In this document: one piece after another, positions 1-6,293 of the stretch
How the letters are laid out: every line of letters starts with the position of its first letter
How positions within the stretch are numbered: the first letter of the stretch is position 1
Source of the DNA: Deltaproteobacteria bacterium
Lineage (GTDB): Bacteria > Myxococcota_A > Polyangia > HGW-17 > SLPX01
Direction: 5' to 3'
Length of the DNA stretch: 8,224 bases
Assembly (NCBI GenBank): GCA_011390535.1
Contig: JAABSF010000101.1
Coordinates: 1-8,224 of the forward strand
The notes under the pieces: model-generated
The model's database searches: none
What the model was told of the DNA's origin: nothing
The model's input: the letters and a program-made list of their open reading frames with translations, nothing else
Program-made: the position numbers and the translations under genes

Positions 1-1245
1 GAAGACACAGCAGGCGGTGTAGAAGTCTTAACAAAAGCCTGTGAAGAAGAGCTGGAGGGCGATGACCGTCTCCAGCCGCTGTTGCTCAGAGCAGAGCTGA
101 GAATGGCTCTTGGTGAAGCAGACGGCGCAATAGCCGATCTTGAAGAAGCTTACAATATTGACGCTGAAACAGTCCTGCCAAACCTTGTTGCGGGACATGA
201 TCAACGCAGAAAAATTGCCGGCGAATCAGGTGACAAGGAAGCCGAGAGGAGTTCAACGATACGTCTGGCCGAGCTATTCGCAGGGGCGGGTGAATCGGGA
301 CAAGCACAAGAAATTCTTATCGAGTGGGTAGTTAAAACACCGGACGATGAAGAAGCTTTGAAAACTCTTCGCGCGCTGGCAGTCGAGAGCAGTAACGAAG
401 AAGGTATTATCACGGCATGTTCACGACTCGCCATGGTACAGGAGGGAGATGCACAGCTTGACGCCGCCTTGGCTCTCGCCGAGACAGCGATATCCGCCGG
501 TCGTGAGAGCGACGCCAAAGCTGCGCTCACCACGGTCCATAAAGCCCAGCCGGGAGACAAAAAAATCATCGAACACCTACACACCATCTACACAAAGACT
601 GAGTCCTGGAGCCAACTCGCGGAACTATACCTTGCAGAAGCCGAGAGTGCCGACGAGGAAGACGAGAAATTCCAAAACCTAAAAAAGGCCGCCGGGATTT
701 ATCTCGAAAAGTTGGATGACCCGAAATCCGCCGAAGGGCCGGTCTCTCAAATGAGAGAGATGGACCCTGAAAACCTGGACACCGCATTGCTATACGCCGA
801 CACGCTGGTCGCTTCAGGTAAGCTGGACGAAGCCTCGGACCTTCTTGATCCAATAATCGAAGCGCAAAAACGCCCCACTCCGAAGCTCGGCAAGCTGTTA
901 TTGCGAAAGTCAAGGCTCTCCGCTGCGGCAGGCGACACCGAAGCACAGATGAAACACCTGAACAAAGCTTTCAACGTTGCGCGCAAAAATGGAGAGATCG
1001 CCGTTGAAGTAGCAAAAGTTGCTGAATCAGTGGAAGATTACGACCTGGCCTTGAAAGCGCTCAGGACCATCAGCCTTGGTAAAAAAGCCGGCCCCCTTCC
1101 CCGGGGCGAGGCTTTCCTCTGGGAGGCAAAGATCGAAGCCAAACGAGGAAACCGCGCTAAAGCCTTACTACAAATCAAGAAGGCCCTGAAGGAAGATCCT
1201 GATATGCAGGAAGCCCTGGATTTGAAAGAAGAGCTGAGCAGTTGA
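1..1245 (+). CDS. TPR-type helical repeat protein, C-terminal part (5' end outside the window)
   Basis: The frame is open from base 1 (first residues EDTAGGVEVL) to a TGA at 1243-1245, giving 414 visible residues with the true start upstream; the TTG at 82 is internal. The protein is rich in Ala, Glu, Leu and Lys and is built of degenerate helix pairs of about 34-40 residues. TPR-like signatures include LRMALGEADGAIADLEEAY, LAETAISAGRESDAKAAL, LYADTLVASGKLDEASDLL and, near the end, AKRGNRAKALLQIKKALKED, the last being the clearest TPR (small residue, G-N, A-L, K-A-L, D-P). TPR arrays are protein-binding scaffolds; no catalytic domain, membrane segment or signal peptide is visible in this part. 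It is followed by 521 non-coding bases, so it is probably not in the same transcript as the next genes. Its specific role cannot be told from this fragment. Confidence 0.8.
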   Translation, partial: EDTAGGVEVLTKACEEELEGDDRLQPLLLRAELRMALGEADGAIADLEEAYNIDAETVLPNLVAGHDQRRKIAGESGDKEAERSSTIRLAELFAGAGESGQAQEILIEWVVKTPDDEEALKTLRALAVESSNEEGIITACSRLAMVQEGDAQLDAALALAETAISAGRESDAKAALTTVHKAQPGDKKIIEHLHTIYTKTESWSQLAELYLAEAESADEEDEKFQNLKKAAGIYLEKLDDPKSAEGPVSQMREMDPENLDTALLYADTLVASGKLDEASDLLDPIIEAQKRPTPKLGKLLLRKSRLSAAAGDTEAQMKHLNKAFNVARKNGEIAVEVAKVAESVEDYDLALKALRTISLGKKAGPLPRGEAFLWEAKIEAKRGNRAKALLQIKKALKEDPDMQEALDLKEELSS

Positions 1246-1369
1246 TTTTTTGACAAATCCCACCCTCGGCTAGAAAAGGTAAGGAGGCTTCGCAATATAG
1301 GATCACCAAGCTGGAACGTCGTTTCTGCAGAAAAACCCTCCCGCAGCGCCCCAAAGAAAACCTCCTCCT

Positions 1370-1406
1370 CCCTGGCCCTATTTTTCCACAGGAAAAAATC
1401 CCAGGG
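1370..1406. repeat. Inverted repeat (hairpin) in the intergenic region
   Basis: CCCTGG (1370-1375) pairs with CCAGGG (1401-1406), and TTTTTCC (1381-1387) pairs with GGAAAAA (1391-1397) across a three-base ACA loop. A short asymmetric internal loop separates the two stems. No T-run follows on either strand, so it is not a standard intrinsic terminator. It may be an RNA structure at the end of the TPR transcript or chance. Confidence 0.45.
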
Positions 1407-1541
1407 CGGATCTGTACGTATCTAAAAAACGAAACAGCCACGGTTCTATGAAAATGAACTATCTAATCGGCCCACCTACAATTTTTAGCCGGTTTTGTAT
1501 CCAGTATCTCCAACTCTGGAAAACCCCACTTCCACACGTTC

Positions 1542-1569
1542 TTGTGTTTGCAGCAATTTATATTATTAT
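1542..1569 (+). promoter_or_regulatory. Weak sigma70-type promoter candidate (distal)
   Basis: TTGTGT (1542-1547) is followed after 16 bases by TATTAT (1564-1569), a 5 of 6 match to the -10 consensus with a poorer -35. It lies at the edge of the AT-rich tract and would give a leader of roughly 190 bases before the lipoprotein gene. AT-rich DNA produces such matches often, so support is low. Confidence 0.2.
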
Positions 1570-1592
1570 GCTATTATTAAGTTGTTTATTTA

Positions 1593-1646
1593 AGCTTCGT
1601 TTTTTTAGCTTCGCTGATGAATGATAAACTTTGGTTAATCAGCTTC
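1593..1646. repeat. Three short AGCTTC repeats upstream of the cluster
   Basis: AGCTTCG occurs at 1593-1599 and 1607-1613, a 14-base period, and AGCTTC again at 1641-1646. GCTGAT (1613-1618) and ATCAGC (1638-1643) also form a 6-bp inverted repeat between the second and third copies. The position just upstream of a promoter candidate would suit regulator binding sites, but the units are short and no regulator gene is in view. Confidence 0.25.
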
Positions 1647-1664
1647 TAAAAAGAATTCAAGGGT

Positions 1665-1693
1665 TTGATTGATGTTGCATAAGTTTTTATGTT
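1665..1693 (+). promoter_or_regulatory. Sigma70-type promoter candidate for the lipoprotein-kinase-TPR/PEGA cluster
   Basis: TTGATT (1665-1670) and TATGTT (1688-1693) each match the consensus at four of six positions and are separated by the ideal 17 bases. Transcription would start near 1700 and give a leader of about 65 bases before the TTG start at 1767. It is the better spaced of two candidates, but many deltaproteobacterial promoters use alternative sigma factors, so this remains a prediction. Confidence 0.3.
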
Positions 1694-1753
1694 TAAGGTT
1701 AACCTGTCGCCATTTGAGTATTCAGCTGTTTTGATCCGGACGAAAAGCGTCTG

Positions 1754-1769
1754 AAGGAGATATCTGTTG
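1754..1769 (+). promoter_or_regulatory. Ribosome binding site that selects a TTG start
   Basis: AAGGAGA (1754-1760) lies six bases before the TTG at 1767-1769. No ATG or GTG in this frame lies near enough to compete, so this strong site decides the start. A small hairpin immediately upstream, CGGACG (1737-1742) against CGTCTG (1748-1753) with one mismatch, abuts the site and could modulate its access. Confidence 0.7.
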
Positions 1770-2594
1770 AAAAATTTGGTTCGTACAACATCTGCAATAC
1801 CCGTACCCGGCCTCACCAGGCTTTGTTCCCAGTGGAAAATAGGTTTGGTATTACTGTTTTTTGCTGTGTTTTCCTCTGGGTGCCCCTATGATTTCCCTGC
1901 GGTCATTGTTGACGCGGGGGAGGATCGGCCCGATGCTTTGTCTGAAGCCGGCACAATTGATTGCGACGGAGGCTGTGAAGTAAAATGCTCGAATGAATCT
2001 GTTGTTGATTGCAATGTAAGCGGTTCTACCTTGACTCCCGATTCAGCTTTCCTGGATCCTGATCCACCGGAAGGTTTCATACAGTGCGCGGGGTTCATAA
2101 ACAACGATGATGACAATGTAACGGCTGATTGGGAGGGTAATTGCCTGGGAGTGGAACGAGTGCTTAGAATCAGATACTGGGATACATCGGGTGAGACATG
2201 GACGCTGTTGGGTGATGCTACCTTGAGCCCTGCATCAACTTCGGTATACGACCACCAGATTTTTGACGCAGTAGACCATGGCGGAACTGAAGGGGTCTTA
2301 TCGAATGCAGGGGTGGAGATCTTGAAAGATGCTCCGGGAGAAATATCTCCATCCTATATAGGATGCGACAACTCGGGGTTGGCGTATGATTATGCGGCAA
2401 GTGATTTAATTCTAGCCAACCGCGATAACACTAAGACCCTTTGGGTTTGTAGTGCAGATCACTCGATTTCAGACAAACCTTGCCCTCCAAAAAATGAGCT
2501 GGTGTTGGTGGAGGCGGAGAAAGGGACATGTATTGCAGATCCGGGAGATTTTAACCATCTGGCTATAGCGATCTATTTTCAAAAAGAGAATTGA
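1767..2594 (+). CDS. Probable secreted lipoprotein, Cys-rich, function unknown
   Basis: This 275-residue protein begins at a TTG with a strong ribosome binding site. Residues 1-24 carry Lys/Arg, and 25-35 form a hydrophobic core (IGLVLLFFAVF) that runs into FSSGC, so Cys39 is a likely lipidation site. The lipobox has Ser rather than Leu at -3, so a lipoprotein fate is probable, not certain. After Cys39 there are ten more cysteines (66, 70, 74, 82, 107, 126, 200, 228, 239, 255), an even number compatible with up to five disulfides in the periplasm or at the cell surface. The mature part is acidic, rich in Asp, Gly and Ser, with beta-like stretches such as RVLRIRYWD and HLAIAIYF; no enzyme motif is visible. 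I do not recognise the family. It is the first gene of a cluster whose second gene, 56 bases downstream, is a transmembrane kinase, so a sensing or ligand-binding role at the envelope is plausible but inferred only from position. Confidence 0.75.
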   Translation: MKNLVRTTSAIPVPGLTRLCSQWKIGLVLLFFAVFSSGCPYDFPAVIVDAGEDRPDALSEAGTIDCDGGCEVKCSNESVVDCNVSGSTLTPDSAFLDPDPPEGFIQCAGFINNDDDNVTADWEGNCLGVERVLRIRYWDTSGETWTLLGDATLSPASTSVYDHQIFDAVDHGGTEGVLSNAGVEILKDAPGEISPSYIGCDNSGLAYDYAASDLILANRDNTKTLWVCSADHSISDKPCPPKNELVLVEAEKGTCIADPGDFNHLAIAIYFQKEN

Positions 2595-2650
2595 GTGAAC
2601 TGCAGATGTAAGCATATAATAATTGCAAGAGCGCAAACGCTAAGGGCTGC

Positions 2651-4933
2651 ATGAAGAAAGAAAACAGTCAACCACATAAACAAACGGCAGCAAAAAGCTC
2701 CCGTCCGCCTTTAAAGAAGACGAAGACGTTGAGTATGGGCGGGCATGGGATAGTGCGTCCCTCCTCGCCTTCCAAGGAAAAGGTGGAATCATCCCCTGCA
2801 TTTGATCGCAAAAAACCCCTTGATATTGTTGAAAATAAAGGACCCAGTCAATCTTCTTTGAACACGAAGGGACCTCGGTCGAAGAAAGAAAAAAAGAACG
2901 AGACAAAGAGAAAGCCTGTCGGGCAAAGATCCAAAGTCCCCACATTAAGACCTCCAAACACAACAGACAATAAAACCCCGCCGTCCAAAAAGCCTAATAA
3001 TGAAGTTTTAAGCTCTAAAAAGGCATCAGCCCCTGCGAAAAAAGAAGCTTTTAGAGTTAAACCTCCTCCTCCTCCCTCTCAAGAGGCCGATAAAGATGAA
3101 CTTACGTTACCTCCCATAAAGGCTTCAAGCACTGTAGACCATCCTCCTCCTGATAATTCAAGTCACGAGAGCAATTCCAGTGTTTCAGCCGTAGATGTCC
3201 CACAAAAAACCGAATCCACGCAGGAATACCAAGATGGTAAATGGTCGACTTCTCTGCAGAAAAAAGACAAGAAGAATAATCGTAAAAATCTGGGGAGATT
3301 CGAGTTTCTGATCGAAATGGCGCAGGGTGGAATGGCGACTCTTTATCTCGCCCGACTGAGAGGGCCTCAGAAATTCGAAAAACTGCTGGCCATCAAGAAG
3401 ATCCATGATCACCTGGCATCTCAAACAAAGTTCGTGGAGATGTTCATGGACGAGGCGCGTATAGCCGCTCTTATTCACCACCCGAGCGTGGCCACTATCT
3501 TTGATATGGGAAAGGTTGATAACTCCTATTTCATAGCAATGGAGTATGTGCATGGAGAGAGCCTCAACGAACTGATAAAGACATGCCTACGTCAAAAACA
3601 CTTACTACCATGGCAATACGCTGTATGGCTCGTCAATGAAGCAACTAACGGTTTAGACGCTGCACACAAGCTGACCAGTCCTGAAGGAAATCCTCTTGAC
3701 GTTGTACACCGGGACGTAACTCCTCACAATATTTTGGTCAGCTACGAGGGCCATGTAAAGGTCGTTGATTTCGGGATCGCCTACGCAAAAGAGAGGCTCA
3801 CTCAGACGGCTCATGATGTAATAAAAGGCAAGGTTGCCTACATGTCGCCCGAGCAAACCGACGGCCAGGAATCTGACCGCCGCTCTGATATTTTTTCTCT
3901 TGGGATCGTGCTGTTCGAGGCAGTCTGCATGCGCCGATTGTTCAAAGAACGCACACAAGCTGCGACAATAAAGCGGATTTCTGAAGGGACCATCCCAAAA
4001 CCAAGAAAAATTCGCAGCGATGTACCGGCGGAACTGGAGAGAATTATTCTAAAGGCGCTCGCTCATAAACCGGAAAATCGATATCAAACGGCCGGAGAAT
4101 TATCCGATGATCTTGAAAACCTGCTGGCATCTCAGGGAGAAGCGGTCAACTCAAGAAAAATAGCCGGGCTCATGGGCCGTTTGTTTCATGACCGTAAAAG
4201 AATCAAGGATCAGCAAATCAAAGTCGCTCTGGATAGCGTTTCAAATGTTGCCCTGAAAGATGTTGTGGGAATCCACACAAACGGGCTCTCAGAGCCGTCT
4301 ATACGACAAGCGGTAGCATCCGGAATCAGCCGAAAAACAAAAATTGCCATCTCTCTGGCCGCAGCAGCTACCATCACAGTCCTCCTTGTCACGGCATTTT
4401 TCAAAATATTCGGATCAGAGGACGCTCATGAAAAAGAGTTCTTTTTATCGAATTCGTTAGAGCTTAACACATCGGCACAAGCGGCTGACAGAAGGGAGAC
4501 GCGAGAGAACAGGACTTCATCTGTCGACTCAACAAAAACCGACAAAACCCAAAATTCAGAGAAAAAAACAAAAGACGAGGAAACCAAAACGGCTACAATA
4601 ACTATTGATGTTATCCCATCCGATGCTGAAGCCGTCTTTACTTTTAGAGGCACTAAACACCAAGGTTCTCCGCTTCGCCTGACTGTCCCTGTATCCGAGA
4701 AACCTGAAACCATTGTCGTACAAGCAGCAGGTTTCCTATCGCAACCTGTTATCGTAGTCCCAAGCTCAAACACAAAATTTCAAGTAGAATTACATCCGGC
4801 AGCAAATGCTGATTCCAAGTCAGTTGATAAAACGGGCCAAAAGACAGGCAGGAAATCCAGACGGCGGCGAAGAAGATCATCGAAAAGGAAGAAAAAGAAG
4901 AAGAGATCCCTTTTACGCGGGATAGACGACTGA
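2651..4933 (+). CDS. Transmembrane Ser/Thr protein kinase with periplasmic PEGA domain
   Basis: This 760-residue protein would phosphorylate Ser/Thr of cytoplasmic targets using ATP. Residues 1-213 are a low-complexity Lys/Pro/Ser-rich, probably disordered region. The kinase domain spans about 216-492: glycine loop MAQGGMATLY (223-232), ATP Lys249 (AIKK), helix-C Glu268, catalytic loop HRDVTPHN (353-360) with Asp355 and Asn360, DFG 373-375, SPE 399-401, Asp413 in SDIFSLG, and Arg477. All key residues are present; Thr357 replaces the usual Lys, as Ser/Thr often does in myxobacterial kinases. Thr384 and Thr386 in the activation segment are candidate autophosphorylation sites. One membrane segment (about 564-587) leads to a linker and a PEGA-like beta domain (about 648-716, with GSPLRLTVP and QAAGFLSQP), then a tail with 16 basic residues in 734-752. 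The ATG at 2651 has a modest AAGGG four bases upstream. It sits in the PknB-type superfamily; its input and substrates are unknown. Confidence 0.93.
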   Translation: MKKENSQPHKQTAAKSSRPPLKKTKTLSMGGHGIVRPSSPSKEKVESSPAFDRKKPLDIVENKGPSQSSLNTKGPRSKKEKKNETKRKPVGQRSKVPTLRPPNTTDNKTPPSKKPNNEVLSSKKASAPAKKEAFRVKPPPPPSQEADKDELTLPPIKASSTVDHPPPDNSSHESNSSVSAVDVPQKTESTQEYQDGKWSTSLQKKDKKNNRKNLGRFEFLIEMAQGGMATLYLARLRGPQKFEKLLAIKKIHDHLASQTKFVEMFMDEARIAALIHHPSVATIFDMGKVDNSYFIAMEYVHGESLNELIKTCLRQKHLLPWQYAVWLVNEATNGLDAAHKLTSPEGNPLDVVHRDVTPHNILVSYEGHVKVVDFGIAYAKERLTQTAHDVIKGKVAYMSPEQTDGQESDRRSDIFSLGIVLFEAVCMRRLFKERTQAATIKRISEGTIPKPRKIRSDVPAELERIILKALAHKPENRYQTAGELSDDLENLLASQGEAVNSRKIAGLMGRLFHDRKRIKDQQIKVALDSVSNVALKDVVGIHTNGLSEPSIRQAVASGISRKTKIAISLAAAATITVLLVTAFFKIFGSEDAHEKEFFLSNSLELNTSAQAADRRETRENRTSSVDSTKTDKTQNSEKKTKDEETKTATITIDVIPSDAEAVFTFRGTKHQGSPLRLTVPVSEKPETIVVQAAGFLSQPVIVVPSSNTKFQVELHPAANADSKSVDKTGQKTGRKSRRRRRRSSKRKKKKKRSLLRGIDD

Positions 4934-4958
4934 TTAAAAAACTCTTTGTTCTCATTGC

Positions 4959-5014
4959 AGAGCCCTTCCAATCCTCCGATGGGAGGAGCTCCGCAACAGG
5001 CTCTCATTAGGAGA
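4959..5014 (+). promoter_or_regulatory. Nested hairpins overlapping the ribosome binding site of the TPR-PEGA gene
   Basis: In the 91-base gap after the kinase, AGAGCC (4959-4964) pairs with GGCTCT (4999-5004), enclosing TCCTCC (4972-4977) against GGAGGA (4982-4987) with a GATG loop. TCTC (5002-5005) could instead pair with GAGA (5011-5014), which overlaps the ribosome binding site AGGAG (5009-5013). The outer stem and this last stem share bases 5002-5004 and so exclude each other. No T-run follows, so it is not a typical terminator. It may tune translation of the downstream gene relative to the kinase. Confidence 0.35.
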
Positions 5015-5024
5015 ATGTGTTTTC

Positions 5025-5978
5025 ATGATTGCTGTATTCTCACACATCCTGTTCCCAATCATCTTTATGGCGGGATCAGCAGATGGTCAACACTCCCCTG
5101 AAGCCGTTGAAGTCGGCAAAACCAATAAAGTAGAACCGCAAGAATCAGCACCAATCGCAGACGAAAAAAAGAAAAAGGAGCTTGCTAAAAAGCTCTTTGC
5201 AAAAGGCCAGAAGCTTTTCCTTCGCGACAAATACGGCGCAGCGATAAACGAATTCAAGGCTGCTTATGAAAAGTGGCCTTATCGAGTCATACACTACAAT
5301 ATGGCGCTGACATACACTTTCATGAAAGAAGACGAAAAAGCCTATAACCATTTAACTCTATATCTTAAAGATGCAACCGAGAAAGAAAAGGATCTACCCA
5401 AGGAGCTGAAGGATCTAAAGAAGAGGATGGGAGTGATTATAGTGCGGGCGAACAATCCCAATGCTACGATTCTAATTGATGGAAAGGAGGTCGGCTCTGG
5501 TTCGGTTGAACAAGTAGTCCGTACAGGAACCAGAGAGGTGTTAATCAAACTTGCAGGACGCAACATAGCAAGTAAAAAAATTGAAGTAGCAGGGGGAACA
5601 TCAGAGAAATGGGCGCCGGCATTGGAAAAGGATATTCTTATGGACCCACAGTCGAGTGTTCCCCGGTTGCACTGGGGTTATTTCACTGCAGCCGCCGGGG
5701 TTACTTTGGTTTCACTCATAACATCAACAGTGTTATCCGTCAGGACGAAGAGTCTGCACGACGAATACATGGACAAACGATATGATGCCAATCTCCGCAG
5801 CGAAGGCATAAGAACAAAAAGGGCCGCCGAGGTGATGTGGTCGATTACCGGCTTTTTGACATTGGGCACGGCTGCAGTCGCAATCTTCACTGAATGGAAA
5901 CAACCCAAAGAGAGCATCACGATAATACCGGCGCCACATAATAAAGGGGCGATAATCAACATTACATGGAAACGGTGA
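5025..5978 (+). CDS. Periplasmic TPR-PEGA protein with two C-terminal membrane segments
   Basis: This 317-residue protein starts at an ATG 11 bases after AGGAG; the ATG at 5015 is in another frame. Residues 1-19 form a hydrophobic signal peptide with likely cleavage after Ala19 (GSA), though the n-region lacks Lys/Arg. A charged stretch follows, then two TPR-like helix pairs at about 52-118 (KLFAKGQKLFLRDKYGAAI and HYNMALTYTFMKEDEKAY), and a PEGA-like beta domain at about 136-190 with NATILIDGKEVGSGS. Two membrane segments (about 217-238 and 270-289) flank a basic loop rich in Arg and Lys, expected in the cytoplasm, so the TPR and PEGA parts should face the periplasm. This domain order is familiar in Myxococcota proteins encoded near Ser/Thr kinases; the molecular role is undefined. 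Ninety-one bases separate it from the kinase, and both carry periplasmic PEGA domains, which suggests a shared binding partner or direct contact. No clear terminator follows. Confidence 0.85.
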   Translation: MIAVFSHILFPIIFMAGSADGQHSPEAVEVGKTNKVEPQESAPIADEKKKKELAKKLFAKGQKLFLRDKYGAAINEFKAAYEKWPYRVIHYNMALTYTFMKEDEKAYNHLTLYLKDATEKEKDLPKELKDLKKRMGVIIVRANNPNATILIDGKEVGSGSVEQVVRTGTREVLIKLAGRNIASKKIEVAGGTSEKWAPALEKDILMDPQSSVPRLHWGYFTAAAGVTLVSLITSTVLSVRTKSLHDEYMDKRYDANLRSEGIRTKRAAEVMWSITGFLTLGTAAVAIFTEWKQPKESITIIPAPHNKGAIINITWKR

Positions 5979-6029
5979 GTTGATTTGGAGTAAAACTTGA
6001 AAGATCAATACTGCGCCGCTCGTACCTGC
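5979..6029. other. Short gap between convergent units, no clear terminator
   Basis: The plus-strand cluster ends at 5978 and the minus-strand open stretch at 6030. Only a weak TTGAT/ATCAA pairing with a long loop is visible in the gap, and no GC-rich hairpin with a T-run on either strand. If the stretch at 6030-6293 is not translated, the non-coding gap is 315 bases and still lacks a recognisable terminator. Confidence 0.4.
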
Positions 6030-6293
6030 TCAGCCGCCACCAACTGCAACCAACGTCAGCACCGGATCGACCATGGTCCATTGTTCCCCATCAGTCATAA
6101 ACACGATCAGAACTGTCTGCCCCTCTGCAAGATCAACTGTGCCGGTTATGCTCTTCGCGTTCGCTGAGTGGCAAAACAGCTCGAATCCGTAGGGATTACA
6201 CATTATCCCGTCAAGTACCACCATCCTTGACCAAGCCTCTGTTTCAGAAAAATTCTCGGCGTGAATCCAGTAGCTGTCCTCTGCCGGCGTTGT
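6030..6293 (-). CDS. Protein-like open stretch continuing the POT frame after its stop codon (gene remnant, small gene or readthrough extension)
   Basis: Directly after the POT stop TAA (6294-6296), the same frame stays open for 87 codons to a TGA at 6030-6032. The translation looks like real protein: it begins TTPAEDSYWIHAENFSETEA and later contains SITGTVDLAEGQTVLIVF and DGEQW, with alternating hydrophobic residues typical of a beta domain. If it is a separate gene, the only good start is the ATG at 6222-6224, which gives 64 residues, but the AAGG before it touches the start codon and is too close for a normal ribosome binding site. The coding-like character extends upstream of that ATG, which favours a remnant of a longer gene or an extension of POT cut off by the stop. 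EAENFS-like openings occur in some secreted carbohydrate-binding beta domains; that resemblance is from memory and weak. I cannot decide between the three options. Confidence 0.4.
   Translation of the reverse strand, partial: TTPAEDSYWIHAENFSETEAWSRMVVLDGIMCNPYGFELFCHSANAKSITGTVDLAEGQTVLIVFMTDGEQWTMVDPVLTLVAVGGG

Larger units (their letters stand above)
1246..1766. other. 521-base non-coding stretch between the TPR gene and the lipoprotein-kinase cluster
   Basis: No frame on either strand looks like protein here; the longest minus-strand open frame is an Arg/Ser-rich shadow overlapping the TPR gene end. The first part (to about 1440) is mixed in composition and holds an inverted repeat at 1370-1406. 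The second part (about 1550-1720) is AT-rich, with TATTATTATGCTATTATTAA-type sequence, three AGCTTC copies and two weak promoter candidates, as expected upstream of a new transcription unit. An AAGGAGG at about 1281-1287 resembles a ribosome binding site but no start codon with a usable reading frame follows it. No rho-independent terminator with a clear T-run is seen after the TPR stop codon. Confidence 0.6.

Noticed and set aside
1278..1300. AAGGAGG sequence as the ribosome binding site of a small gene
   Set aside because: No start codon at usable distance opens a frame of protein-like sequence.
1370..1406. Inverted repeat as a rho-independent terminator for the TPR gene
   Set aside because: The hairpin is over 120 bases after the stop codon, has an internal loop, and lacks a T-run on either side.
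1175..1441. Minus-strand open frame across the TPR gene end and the intergenic region
   Set aside because: Arg/Ser/Pro-rich composition, no ribosome binding site or family match, and it overlaps a convincing gene on the other strand.
3061..3150. Repeated CCTCCTCCT tracts as a microsatellite or regulatory repeat
   Set aside because: They encode the Pro runs (residues 138-142 and 165-167) of the disordered kinase N-terminus and are explained by coding.
4210..4773. Minus-strand open frames with hydrophobic runs inside the kinase gene
   Set aside because: The kinase frame is unambiguous across this stretch, including its membrane helix and PEGA domain; the antisense hydrophobicity mirrors it.
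6222..6224. ATG as a confident start of an independent 64-residue gene
   Set aside because: The AAGG directly abuts the start codon, and coding-like sequence extends upstream to the POT stop, so an independent gene is only one of several options.
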